Source of the DNA: Mesostigma viride
Lineage: Eukaryota; Streptophyta; Mesostigmatophyceae; Mesostigmatales; Mesostigmataceae
Assembly (NCBI GenBank): GCA_009746045.1
Contig: RPFO01001061.1
Location: forward strand, 1-55,000
Length of the DNA stretch: 55,000 nt
Reading direction: 5' to 3'
Shown one piece after another: positions 21,112 to 33,187 of this stretch. A program made the translations under genes and the position numbers. The stretch's first letter is position 1, and each line of letters opens with the position of its first letter. The notes below the pieces were generated by a model. The model saw only the letters and a list, made by a program, of their open reading frames with translations. It was not told where the DNA came from and did no database searches.

Positions 21112-23055
21112 ATGGGGGGGGCTGGCATGCTTGCGTGGGTGTGGGGGGGCCTCGCATGCGTGCGTGGGTGTGGGGGGGGCTTGCATGCGTGCGTGGGTGT
21201 GGGGGGGAGTGGCATGCATGCGTGGGTGTGGTGGGGGGCTGCCATGCATGCGTGGGGTTAGGAGGGGCTGGCACGCGTGTGTGGGTTCGTGGGGTGGCTG
21301 CCATGCGTGCGTGGGTGTGTGGGGTGGCTGGCATGCGTACGTGGGTGTGGGGGGTGGCTGGCATGCATAAGTGGGTTTGTAATGGGCTGGCATGCGTGCG
21401 TGGGTTGGTGGGGTGGCTGGCATGCATGCGTGCATGTGGGGGGTCGCTGGCATGCATGCGTGGGTTTGTGGGGTAGCTGGCATGCAGGCGTGGGTGTGGG
21501 AGGGGCTGGCATGCATGCGTGGGTGTGGGGGGTGGCTGGCATGCATGCCTGCATGTGGGGTGGGGCTGGCATGCGTGCGTGGGTGTGGGGGGGCTCGCAT
21601 GCGTGCGTGGGTGTGTGTGGGGGCTCGCATGCGTGCGTGGGTGTGGGGGGGAGTGGCATGCATGCGTGGGTGTGGTGGGGGGCTGCCATGCATGCATGGG
21701 GTTAGGGGGGGCTGGCACGCGTGTGTGGGTTGGTAGGGTGGCTGCCATGCGTGCGTGGGTGTGTGGGGTGGCTGGCATGCGTACGTGGGTGTGGGGGGTG
21801 GCTGGCATGCATAAGTGGGTTTGTGATGGGCTGGCATGCGTGCGTGGGTTGGTGGGGGGCTGCCATGCATGCGTGGGGTTAGGAGGGGCTGGCACGCGTG
21901 TGTGGGTTCGTGGGGTGGCTGCCATGCGTGCGTGGGTGTGTGGGGTGGCTGGCATGCGTACGTGGGTGTGGGGGGTGGCTGGCATGCATAAGTGGGTTTG
22001 TAATGGGCTGGCATGCGTGCGTGGGTTGGTGGGGTGGCTGGCATGCATGCGTGCATGTGGGGGGTCGCTGGCATGCATGCGTGGGTTTGTGGGGTAGCTG
22101 GCATGCAGGCGTGGGTGTGGGAGGGGCTGGCATGCATGCGTGGGTGTGGGGGGTGGCTGGCATGCATGCCTGCATGTAGGGTGGGGCTGGCATGCGTGCG
22201 TGGGTGTGGGGGGGGCTCGCATGCGTGCGTGGGTGTGGGGGGGCTCGCATGCGTGCGTGGGTGTGGGGGGGAGTGGCATGCATGCGTGGGTGTGGTGGGG
22301 GGCTGCCATGCATGCATGGGGTTAGGGGGGGCTGGCACGCGTGTGTGGGTTGGTAGGGTGGCTGCCATGCGTGCGTGGGTGTGTGGGGTGGCTGGCATGC
22401 GTACGTGGGTGTGGGGGGTGGCTGGCATGCATAAGTGGGTTTGTGATGGGCTGGCATGCGTGCGTGGGTTGGTGGGGTGGCTGGCATGCATGCGTGCATG
22501 TGGGGGGTCGCTGGCATGCATGCGTGGGTTTGTGGGGTAGCTGGCATGCGGGCGTGGGTGTGGGAGGGGCTGGCATGCATGCGTGGGTGTGGGGGGTGGC
22601 TGGCATGCATGCCTGCATGTGGGGTAGGGCTGGCATGCGTGCGTGGGTGTGGGGGGGGCTGCCATGCGTGTGTCGGGGGGCTGGCATGCGTGGGTGGTTG
22701 GCGGGGGAGTGGCATGCATGCGTGGGTGTGGTGGGGAGCTGCCATGCATGCGTGGTTTTAAGGGGGGGCTGGCACGCGTGCGTGGGTTCGTGGGGTGGCT
22801 GCCATGCGTGCGTGGGGGTGGGGGGTGGCTGGCATGCGTAAGTGGCTGTGGGGGTTGCTGGAATGCATAAGTGGGTTGTGGGGTGGCTGGCATGCGTGCG
22901 TGGGTGTGGGGGTGGCTGGCATGCGTGCGTGGATTGGTGGGGTGGCTGGCATGCATGCGGGCATGTGGGGGGTGGCTGGAATCCATGCGTGGGTTTGTGG
23001 GGTATAGCTAACATGTGTGCGTGGGTGTGGGAGGGGCTGGCATGCATGCGTTGGT
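21112..23055 (+). repeat. M minisatellite, long allele (copy 4)
   Basis: Same unit order as the copy 2 and copy 3 arrays, with the 622-bp duplication and a few G-run length differences. Confidence 0.95.
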
Positions 23056-24166
23056 TGACATGCCATGGATGAAAAACGCCAAGAAGAGTATATGGCCCCG
23101 CTGCCACCAAAAATCACCTGGTTGATCAACCAAGGGGATAGCCTGCACAGTGAGACACAAACACAGCAGACCCAGCAAAGCAAAATTCAGGTTGTAAGCG
23201 AGTGGAGATTACTTTTGACATGCTTGATGAAGAAATATATAACACACCTTCTATTGTCACACCTTCTATAAACAAATGGTTGATTGATCACCTTATACAC
23301 CACGTAAACATGCTACCAGACGCGCTCTTCAGTCCAGTCAAAATCCACGTGCGAAGCAAGTCAGCTTACGCAGAAAGCACCATGAATGTCAGCCAGTACA
23401 GCAGTAAATGACGCCCCAAACCCGTGACCAGGCAAGCATCCAGAGGGGCTTTCACCGCCCAGTATATTCCAGAAAAAAGCATCACAGATCCTTGGGCAAC
23501 GGACGTTCACACAGGACATGCGAAGGACCATGAAGATGGCGTCCTGCACGGCTAAGAAAATAAAACGCAGACCCTTGCTACGCTATGTCTTTGCTGCGAC
23601 TAGGTGGATTCGGCGAAATGGAAAGAACGCAACCATGAAAATGCATCAGAAAGAGAGCAGGTACTACCCCGGTCATCGAAACAAACGCCTCACCATCGGC
23701 ATCGCCGGTTACGTCCCGTGGCAAAAAATCCAGCGTTCTTTCCAATATGATGTGGCGACAGCAGAAGCTCGTTGGCCACACCCCAAGCCTTCCACGAACA
23801 GCAAACTGATTTCACTAGGCACCCAATACGTAAAGCAGTTAAGCATGATACTACAATACCTAAATCTACAACGACATTCCATTTCCAGGTCGCCATAGCG
23901 ACACGGACCTCTCCCACGCAGGTATCACTCTGTTGACGCACCTCCAGCTCATAAAATTTCGCACTTGCTCTTCAAACATAAAATTTTGACGTATAAAACC
24001 ATGGCTGCGCATTCCCCATCCCAATTTTCTAGCCTACGTTGCCTGCCATCGCCAGCCAGCACAAGGAAAATTGCTCGCGCAGCACGTCACTTTGTTTTTC
24101 GCCCCGAGCATGCCGCACGCTTTGCCAATAATTCCCAGTTCCCACTGCCCAGCAAGACTTTTTTAC
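23056..24166 (+). repeat. D module, copy 4
   Basis: Matches copies 2 and 3. TATA-like box at 23992-23998. Confidence 0.75.
23518..23898 (+). CDS. Unrecognised basic 126-aa ORF in D module, copy 4
   Basis: Translation identical to copies 1-3. Function unknown; retained here only because the frame is intact in all five close copies. Confidence 0.18.
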   Translation: MRRTMKMASCTAKKIKRRPLLRYVFAATRWIRRNGKNATMKMHQKESRYYPGHRNKRLTIGIAGYVPWQKIQRSFQYDVATAEARWPHPKPSTNSKLISLGTQYVKQLSMILQYLNLQRHSISRSP

Positions 24167-24963
24167 ATGCGATATACTTTAGAGATATTTCGGTGGAAGA
24201 TACTTGGAAATTTCGTTACGTTCGTATTTCCATGGACAATGTGCCAAATTACTAAATATAATTTTGAAATTCTGACAAATTTTCAGCTCGCACTTAACCA
24301 CTATGAATTTCAGCATACCATTCGATATACTTTAGAGATAATTCAGCGTCAGATACTTGGAAATTTCCTTACGGTCGTATTTCAAGTGAAATTCTGACAA
24401 ATTTCTCCGCTCGGACTGAACCACAATCAATTTCCGCATACCATTCGATATAGTAAATATAATTTTGCGTTTCCGTTCAGCAACGCTATGAACGTTTTCG
24501 TTCGTAACGGAAAAGTCCGGCTCGTTTGATTCTATTTTCCCTGTTCAGGTGTGAACGTTTCCGTTCAGCACATAACTGTCATTTCGTCTCGCTTGCTTAT
24601 CAAATTTCACATCCCACGTCCTGTGCGCCGAAAAGTTTTAGTACAGATATCGGTTCGCGACTTTTTGTTTGACGGTTAAATAAGTCAACGCGCCGTACCG
24701 TCCTGAGGCCGCGCGGATTGGCGAGACGCCCCACCTGCCCGCGAAAGTCTGAACGTGTTCAGCATTTCAGCACCCGTTCAGGAAAACACGACACTCGATC
24801 TCCAAGGTTTGGGGATTTCTTTGTACTACGCCGATTGGCCATCTCGCAACGGTCCTGGACGTCGTCCGCTCCCGCGCTAGGGGGCGCGGGGGACGGCCCC
24901 ACCTTCGGCCTACGGCCTCGGCCAAAGTTTTCGGGCTTCATAAATCGTAGTTACATTAGGGGA

Positions 24964-27900
24964 CAAGTTGGGGGCCCCTGCGGGGCCCAGACTTTTTGGC
25001 GCCTGAGCGGGCGATTGGCGCGTACACCCGCGGGATGCGTCCTCGGGAACGCCGGCGCCACGCGGGGTGCGCAGTGCGAAGGGGCAGTGGCCGAGGGCGC
25101 CGAGGCGGGGGGGCCAGCGGGAGCCCAAAAATTTCGGTTCCGTACGGCCGTTTTTGGGGCTGAGCCCCCTGCTTTTCACAGTTTCTAGCCGTTTTTTGCC
25201 ACGCTCCCCGTCTGAACACGTTCAGTTGTGTCATCCCGCTAAAATTGGCACGAAAATTGCGTGGGAAGTAGGCCGAACCGAAAATTTAACCGACAAACCG
25301 TTCAAAATAGGGTTCGAACTAAATTTTCCGCACACTTCTCGTTCAGTCTGAACAGTCGAAATTTCCCGTTCAGTCTGAACCCTTAGTATTTCTAGTATTT
25401 TGTTTGGAGAGAGATCCTTCGTGTATAAACTCTTCCTCCCAGCCGTATATGCCCCCCGGCATTTCTTGCGCATTTTGCTGAATTCAGCTTCTGTTCAGAA
25501 TAGGTAAGACTCGATCTTAGGAGGGTGTGACGGCGTTCAGACTAGCGGTTACGGGCCGTTACTCGCGGCTCCGCAGGATTTCAGGATTTGCCCTCGTTCG
25601 TGGGGGTGCGATCAGGCCGTACGGTACGGCGCCCGCGGCGATGTCAGGATGTTCGGGTTTCTCCCTTGCGCAACACGATCGTAGTTAAGTAGTTGACAAG
25701 TTGGGGGCCCCTGCGGGGCCCAGACTTTTTGGCGCCTGAGCGGGCGATTGGCGCGTACACCCGCGGGATGCGTCCTCGGGAACGCCGGCGCCACGCGGGG
25801 TGCGCAGTGCGAAGGGGCAGTGGCCGAGGGCGCCGAGGCGGGGGGGCCAGCGGGAGCCCAAAAATTTCGGTTCCGTACGGCCGTTTTTGGGGCTGAGCCC
25901 CCTGCTTTTCACAGTTTCTAGCCGTTTTTTGCCACGCTCCCCGTCTGAACACGTTCAGTTGTGTCATCCCGCTAAAATTGGCACGAAAATTGCGTGGGAA
26001 GTAGGCCGAACCGAAAATTTAACCGACAAACCGTTCAAAATAGGGTTCGAACTAAATTTTCCGCACACTTCTCGTTCAGTCTGAACAGTCGAAATTTCCC
26101 GTTCAGTCTGAACCCTTAGTATTTCTAGTATTTTGTTTGGAGAGAGATCCTTCGTGTATAAACTCTTCCTCCCAGCCGTATATGCCCCCCGGCATTTCTT
26201 GCGCATTTTGCTGAATTCAGCTTCTGTTCAGAATAGGTAAGACTCGATCTTAGGAGGGTGTGACGGCGTTCAGACTAGCGGTTACGGGCCGTTACTCGCG
26301 GCTCCGCAGGATTTCAGGATTTGCCCTCGTTCGTGGGGGTGCGATCAGGCCGTACGGTACGGCGCCCGCGGCGATGTCAGGATGTTCGGGTTTCTCCCTT
26401 GCGCAACACGATCGTAGTTAAGTAGTTGACAAGTTGGGGGCCCCTGCGGGGCCCAGACTTTTTGGCGCCTGAGCGGGCGATTGGCGCGTACACCCGCGGG
26501 ATGCGTCCTCGGGAACGCCGGCGCCACGCGGGGTGCGCAGTGCGAAGGGGCAGTGGCCGAGGGCGCCGAGGCGGGGGGGCCAGCGGGAGCCCAAAAATTT
26601 CGGTTCCGTACGGCCGTTTTTGGGGCTGAGCCCCCTGCTTTTCACAGTTTCTAGCCGTTTTTTGCCACGCTCCCCGTCTGAACACGTTCAGTTGTGTCAT
26701 CCCGCTAAAATTGGCACGAAAATTGCGTGGGAAGTAGGCCGAACCGAAAATTTAACCGACAAACCGTTCAAAATAGGGTTCGAACTAAATTTTCCGCACA
26801 CTTCTCGTTCAGTCTGAACAGTCGAAATTTCCCGTTCAGTCTGAACCCTTAGTATTTCTAGTATTTTGTTTGGAGAGAGATCCTTCGTGTATAAACTCTT
26901 CCTCCCAGCCGTATATGCCCCCCGGCATTTCTTGCGCATTTTGCTGAATTCAGCTTCTGTTCAGAATAGGTAAGACTCGATCTTAGGAGGGTGTGACGGC
27001 GTTCAGACTAGCGGTTACGGGCCGTTACTCGCGGCTCCGCAGGATTTCAGGATTTGCCCTCGTTCGTGGGGGTGCGATCAGGCCGTACGGTACGGCGCCC
27101 GCGGCGATGTCAGGATGTTCGGGTTTCTCCCTTGCGCAACACGATCGTAGTTAAGTAGTTGACAAGTTGGGGGCCCCTGCGGGGCCCAGACTTTTTGGCG
27201 CCTGAGCGGGCGATTGGCGCGTACACCCGCGGGATGCGTCCTCGGGAACGCCGGCGCCACGCGGGGTGCGCAGTGCGAAGGGGCAGTGGCCGAGGGCGCC
27301 GAGGCGGGGGGGCCAGCGGGAGCCCAAAAATTTCGGTTCCGTACGGCCGTTTTTGGGGCTGAGCCCCCTGCTTTTCACAGTTTCTAGCCGTTTTTTGCCA
27401 CGCTCCCCGTCTGAACACGTTCAGTTGTGTCATCCCGCTAAAATTGGCACGAAAATTGCGTGGGAAGTAGGCCGAACCGAAAATTTAACCGACAAACCGT
27501 TCAAAATAGGGTTCGAACTAAATTTTCCGCACACTTCTCGTTCAGTCTGAACAGTCGAAATTTCCCGTTCAGTCTGAACCCTTAGTATTTCTAGTATTTT
27601 GTTTGGAGAGAGATCCTTCGTGTATAAACTCTTCCTCCCAGCCGTATATGCCCCCCGGCATTTCTTGCGCATTTTGCTGAATTCAGCTTCTGTTCAGAAT
27701 AGGTAAGACTCGATCTTAGGAGGGTGTGACGGCGTTCAGACTAGCGGTTACGGGCCGTTACTCGCGGCTCCGCAGGATTTCAGGATTTGCCCTCGTTCGT
27801 GGGGGTGCGATCAGGCCGTACGGTACGGCGCCCGCGGCGATGTCAGGATGTTCGGGTTTCTCCCTTGCGCAACACGATCGTAGTTAAGTAGTTGACAAGT

Positions 27901-28628
27901 TGGGGGCCCCTGCGGGGCCCAGACTTTTTGGCGCCTGAGCGGGCGATTGGCGCGTACACCCGCGGGATGCGTCCTCGGGAACGCCGGCGCCACGCGGGGT
28001 GCGCAGTGCGAAGGGGCAGTGGCCGAGGGCGCCGAGGCGGGGGGGCCAGCGGGAGCCCAAAAATTTCGGTTCCGTACGGCCGTTTTTGGGGCTGAGCCCC
28101 CTGCTTTTCACAGTTTCTAGCCGTTTTTTGCCACGCTCCCCGTCTGAACACGTTCAGTTGTGTCATCCCGCTAAAATTGGCACGAAAATTGCGTGGGAAG
28201 TAGGCCGAACCGAAAATTTAACCGACAAACCGTTCAAAATAGGGTTCGAACTAAATTTTCCGCACACTTCTCGTTCAGTCTGAACAGTCGAAATTTCCCG
28301 TTCAGTCTGAACCCTTAGTATTTCTAGTATTTTGTTTGGAGAGAGATCCTTCGTGTATAAACTCTTCCTCCCAGCCGTATATGCCCCCCGGCATTTCTTG
28401 CGCATTTTGCTGAATTCAGCTTCTGTTCAGAATAGGTAAGACTCGATCTTAGGAGGGTGTGACGGCGTTCAGACTAGCGGTTACGGGCCGTTACTCGCGG
28501 CTCCGCAGGATTTCAGGATTTGCCCTCGTTCGTGGGGGTGCGATCAGGCCGTACGGTACGGCGCCCGCGGCGATGTCAGGATGTTCGGGTTTCTCCCTTG
28601 CGCAACACGATCGTAGTTAAGTAGTTGA
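24964..28628 (-). repeat. Five tandem W units of exactly 733 bp
   Basis: Units at 24964-25696, 25697-26429, 26430-27162, 27163-27895 and 27896-28628 appear identical wherever I compared them. Each begins with caag plus the W hairpin and ends with the minus-strand terminus TCAACTACTTAACTACG. Each holds a GTTCAGTCTGAAC dyad twice (in the first unit at 25341-25353 and 25368-25380) and GACTCGATCTT about 185 bp from the end. A 107-codon minus-strand frame spans each unit joint; it would be interrupted in an isolated unit and is not considered a gene. The identity suggests very recent tandem or rolling-circle amplification, or assembly duplication. Confidence 0.9.
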
Positions 28629-29366
28629 CAAGATCGGGGGCTCCGCCCCCGAACCCCCGCTACTTGGCAGATTCTGTGCCTCAACGGCTTTTTGTGCCTC
28701 AACGGCGAGTACCAGCACAGCCGTACACTCCCGCTTACACAGCCCGCCCACTAGCAAGACAGCCGAACCTGTACGGCCGGCCACAGCCTGTGATTCCATG
28801 GATTACGCCACGATTCCATGCAAACTCATGGTGCCGGACGGGTTGCTGGCCTATTTTGGGAAGCCGGTGGCTGAACCGAACCGCAACTAAACCTGGTATG
28901 TCAGCACGTCAGGTCCGTCCGTCAGATTCCTCACTTTTTGCCAGCAACCGCCAAATACCACTTGAATCGGTCCTCTCCTCGCCGTTTTCCTCGCCAATTT
29001 CCCTCGTCCGGCCCAAACGCCTAGGCCAATTTCAAGCTGAACTTGGCACGCATCGTCGTCGATAGCTACGGAGCTTAGAAACTCGGAGTTCTGGACCGTT
29101 ACGCGCAGGTAACGGCCGTTTTAGTCTGTTTTACTGACTACTACTGTCGTCACGGGGTATTTGTTTGAGTTCCCGTCTTAGAAGAGTTTGGGTGCCGGAC
29201 GCTACGCGGTGACAGGCCGCTAGAAAGCCTACGGACGCGATCTGCTGAAAGATTTTGTGGAAACAAATTGTGCGTTCGGATTTTTGCGCTACTCGTGTAC
29301 GGACAACGTTTGCCGGAAGAGTTTGCGGAACAATTGGGCCGACCTAAAAGTAGTATATAAGGGCAA
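28629..29366 (-). mobile_element. X unit, 738-bp cassette with atypical 5' end
   Basis: The left end is caag followed by a hairpin TCGGGGGC-TCC-GCCCCCGA (28634-28652). The right end on the minus strand reads TTGCCCTTATATACTAC, so it lacks the initial TC of the others, and no CAGTCGATCT-like motif is seen in the expected place. It may be a more distant family, or a captured segment into which the neighbouring large unit inserted (CTTG|T). The interior has no recognisable gene. Only one copy is in the window. Confidence 0.5.
28634..28652 (-). other. X-type 3'-terminal hairpin
   Basis: An 8-bp perfect stem TCGGGGGC/GCCCCCGA with a TCC loop, one base from CTTG on the minus strand. It is the fourth distinct hairpin found at the same kind of joint. 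Confidence 0.6.
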
Positions 29367-29709
29367 CAAGAAAAAAGTGGGGGAGGGGGGCTATCGCCCC
29401 CCCTCCCCGACTTGAGAGGACGTGACTCGCCGCTAGCGGCCCAGAGGCCGATAGTCGACCTTCTGGGCGCCAACCGCACCGGCCCGCGCGACGCGCCAAG
29501 ACCCTTCCACGGAGGACGCGCGAGCGGACGATTCCGACCGGGACGAACCGCCGCCGTGCGCCACGCGCAACGGACCCTTCCCCGTGAACACCGTGGAAGC
29601 TCTCCGAGCGTGAGATACTTGGAAATTTCGTCACGTTCGTATCGAAAATGAAATTTCTGACCGGCAAATTTTCAGCTCGGACTTGACCACAATGAATTTC
29701 AGCATACCA

Positions 29710-30090
29710 TTCGATTGAATTGAATTGAATTGAATTGTAACATAACTCCGTTGGGAGTATATGTAGCACATAGCCCAGAGAAGGGGCATATGGCCTATCA
29801 TACATTCTAGGCTACTTCATGCAAGGGTGGGAATGTAAGCTACCCCTGCTCTAGGTGCACCAGGGCACCTGCACCCTCATGGTCTATCACGCTATGCCCA
29901 GGTAAGGGGGGAGCATGCCTGTGAGGGAGGAAGATCATCATGGCTATACAAGAGCTAGGACATGGCTTCTCGACAGAGAGCATCTCTCTGCATGGCATAG
30001 CATGGCTCAATTCTTAATGCAACATCCATGGGGGTCCCGTTATAGGCAGGGCTTGGCTAAATTCTGTAGACAACATCCATGATGTAGACA
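29710..30090 (+). repeat. Extra segment in the E region of copy 5
   Basis: About 380 bp absent from other copies, beginning with (TTGAA)n at about 29713-29738. It is flanked on both sides by CATACCATTCGAT, a word internal to E. Near its start it holds a diverged version of the L-module opening (CATAACTCCGTTGGGAG against CATGACTCCGTTGGGAG), so it probably arose by unequal exchange between E repeats and includes an older L copy. An insertion with a 13-bp target duplication is a less likely alternative. Confidence 0.6.
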
Positions 30091-30789
30091 ACATACCATT
30101 CGATACAACAATGATATTTCGGCGTCGGATACTTGGAAATTTCGTTACGTTCGTATCGCCAGTGAAATTCTAACAAATTTTATCCTGAACTATTTCGCAT
30201 CATAACATGACTCCGTTGGGAGATCATCATGTAGCACTGGCTAACATATTCCCTTGCTGGATGGATGGAGGTAGGTGAAGAATTAAACCTTTTTGAATGA
30301 CCTTATTTGTCTAATTGTAATTGCCTAGCACAGTCTACCTAGAGGAGGGCCCTGATTGGCACAATTGTGGCCATGTACGTAATTATGCTACATGTCGTAC
30401 ATGATCTCCCCACTAGTCATGTTATAATTTAATTTCATTTTAATGCTAGCATGCCTTGTTGCATGCCCTCAAAGCTAAAATTGTTTATCACATGCAGAGA
30501 GAGCCCGCACAATGAATTTCAGCGTACCATTCATTAATTAATTATACCATGCGATATACTTTACAGATATTTCGCTGTCAAATACTTCGAAATTTGGGTA
30601 CTGCTTTTTGCAAGCCAGCCATAAGGACCAAACACTCCCATGCAAACTCCCATTTTCATCATTAATTAATATTCATTGAGTGGCAATCCTTTCATTCCTT
30701 TGTTCACACATGCACCATCCGTCATTCCCATTATTAAATTGAAAAAATTAAAACATAGCATGACTCCGTGGTGCCCACTATGACTTCAT

Positions 30790-32107
30790 GGGGGGGGCTG
30801 GCATGCTTGCGTGGGTGTGGGGGGCCTCGCATGCGTGCGTGGGTGTGGGGGGGGCTCGCATGCGTGCGTGGGTGTGGGGGGGAGTGGCATGCATGCGTGG
30901 GTGTGGTGGGGGGCTGCCATGCATGCGTGGGGTTAGGAGGGGCTGGCACGCGTGTGTGGGTTCGTGGGGTGGCTGCCATGCGTGCGTGGGTGTGTGGGGT
31001 GGCTGGCATGCGTACGTGGGTGTGGGGGGTGGCTGGCATGCATAAGTGGGTTTGTAATGGGCTGGCATGCGTGCGTGGGTTGGTGGGGTGGCTGGCATGC
31101 ATGCGTGCATGTGGGGGGTCGCTGGCATGCATGCGTGGGTTTGTGGGGTAGCTGGCATGCAGGCGTGGGTGTGGGAGGGGCTGGCATGCATGCGTGGGTG
31201 TGGGGGGTGGCTGGCATGCATGCCTGCATGTGGGGTGGGGCTGGCATGCGTGCGTGGGTGTGGGGGGGGCTCGCATGCGTGCGTGGGTGTGGGGGGGGCT
31301 CGCATGCGTGCGTGGGTGTGGGGGGGAGTGGCATGCATGCGTGGGTGTGGTGGGGGGCTGCCATGCATGCATGGGGTTAGGGGGGGCTGGCACGCGTGTG
31401 TGGGTTGGTAGGGTGGCTGCCATGCGTGCGTGGGTGTGTGGGGTGGCTGGCATGCGTACGTGGGTGTGGGGGTGGCTGGCATGCATAAGTGGGTTTGTGA
31501 TGGGCTGGCATGCGTGCGTGGGTTGGTGGGGTGGCTGGCATGCATGCGTGGGGGGGGGTCGCTGGCATGCATGCGTGGGTTTGTGGGGTAGCTGGCATGC
31601 GGGCGTGGGTGTGGGAGGGGCTGGCATGCATGCGTGGGTGTGGGGGGTGGCTGGCATGCATGCCTGCATGTGGGGTAGGGCTGGCATGCGTGCGTGGGTG
31701 TGGGGGGGGCTGCCATGCGTGTGTCGGGGGGCTGGCATGCGTGGGTGGTTGGCAGGGGGAGTGGCATGCATGCGTGGGTGTGGTGGGGAGCTGCCATGCA
31801 TGCGTGGTTTTAAGGGGGGGCTGGCACGCGTGCGTGGGTTCGTGGGGTGGCTGCCATGCGTGCGTGGGGGTGGGGGGTGGCTGGCATGCGTAAGTGGCTG
31901 TGGGGGTTGCTGGAATGCATAAGTGGGTTGTGGGGTGGCTGGCATGCGTGCGTGGGTGTGGGGGTGGCTGGCATGCGTGCGTGGATTGGTGGGGTGGCTG
32001 GCATGCATGCGGGCATGTGGGGGGTGGCTGGAATCCATGCGTGGGTTTGTGGGGTATAGCTAACATGTGTGCGTGGGTGTGGGAGGGGCTGGCATGCATG
32101 CGTTGGT
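30790..32107 (+). repeat. M minisatellite, intermediate allele (copy 5)
   Basis: About 44 units, lacking the 622-bp higher-order duplication of copies 2-4 but longer than copy 1. It contains a unit with a run of ten G (near 31549-31558) that replaces a GCATGTGGGGGG variant. Confidence 0.95.
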
Positions 32108-33187
32108 TGACATGCCATGGATGAAAAATGCCAAGAAGAGTATATGGCCCCGCTGCCATCACCTGGTTGATCAACCAAGGGGATAGCCTGCACAGTGAGA
32201 CACAAACACAGCAGACCCAGCAAAGCAAAATTCAGGTTGTAAGCGAGTGGAGATTACTTTTGACATGCTTGATGAAGAAATATATAACACACCTTCTATT
32301 GTCACACCTTCTATAAACAAATGGTTGATTGATCACCTTATACACCACGTAAACATGCTACCAGACGCGCTCTTCAGTCCAGTCAAAATCCACGTGCGAA
32401 GCAAGTCAGCTTACGCAGAAAGCACCATGAATGTCAGCCAGTACAGCAGTAAATGACGCCCCAAACCCGTGACCAGGCAAGCATCCAGAGGGGCTTTCAC
32501 CGCCCAGTATATTCCAGAAAAAAGCATCACAGATCCTTGGGCAACGGACGTTCACACAGGACATGCGAAGGACCATGAAGATGGCGTCCTGCACGGCTAA
32601 GAAAATAAAACGCAGACCCTTGCTACGCTATGTCTTTGCTGCGACTAGGTGGATTCGGCGAAATGGAAAGAACGCAACCATGAAAATGCATCAGAAAGAG
32701 AGCAGGTACTACCCCGGTCATCGAAACAAACGCCTCACCATCGGCATCGCCGGTTACGTCCCGTGGCAAAAAATCCAGCGTTCTTTCCAATATGATGTGG
32801 CGACAGCAGAAGCTCGTTGGCCACACCCCAAGCCTTCCACGAACAGCAAACTGATTTCACTAGGCACCCAATACGTAAAGCAGTTAAGCATGATACTACA
32901 ATACCCAAATCTACAACGACATTCCATTTCCAGGTCGCCATAGCGACACGGACCTCTCCCACGCAGGTATCACTCCGTTGACGCACCTCCAGCTCATAAA
33001 ATTTCGCACTTGCTCTTCAAACATAAAATTTTGACGTATAAAACCATGGCTGCGCATTCCCCATCCCAATTTTCTAGCCTACGTTGCCTGCCATCGCCAG
33101 CCAGCACAAGGAAAATTGCTCGCGCAGCACGTCACTTTGTTTTTCGCCCCGAGCATGCCGCACGCTTTGCCAATAATTCCCAGTTCT
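32108..33187 (+). repeat. D module, copy 5
   Basis: Close to copy 1 (both have CTCCGTTGACG). A short deletion near the start removes about nine bases around 32158-32160 relative to copies 1-4. It ends at TTCCCAGTTC, earlier than the other copies. TATA-like box at 33037-33043. Confidence 0.75.
32563..32943 (+). CDS. Unrecognised basic 126-aa ORF in D module, copy 5
   Basis: Intact, with one amino-acid difference from the other four copies (Leu to Pro in QYLNL, from a T-to-C change near 32906). Function unknown. Confidence 0.18.
   Translation: MRRTMKMASCTAKKIKRRPLLRYVFAATRWIRRNGKNATMKMHQKESRYYPGHRNKRLTIGIAGYVPWQKIQRSFQYDVATAEARWPHPKPSTNSKLISLGTQYVKQLSMILQYPNLQRHSISRSP

Larger units (their letters stand above)
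20079..24963 (-). mobile_element. Large Helitron-like unit, copy 4 (4,885 bp)
   Basis: Near-identical to copies 2 and 3, with L at 20522-21111, M at 21112-23055, D at 23056-24166, E at 24167-24465 and P at 24468-24963. It carries the CTCGCAACGG variant of copy 3, making copies 3 and 4 closest relatives at that site. Its 5' end abuts the first of five W units. Confidence 0.65.

Noticed and set aside
25644-25967. 107-codon minus-strand ORF repeated in the 733-bp units
   Set aside because: It crosses the joint between units, so an isolated element would not have it. Composition simply reflects the GC-rich DNA.
9592-28628. Possibility that the identical units are assembly duplicates
   Set aside because: Not excluded, but small differences between copies 2-4 (CTCGCTACGG or CTCGCAACGG, G-run lengths) and different cassettes at each joint argue that at least the large units are real. 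The five W units remain the least certain.
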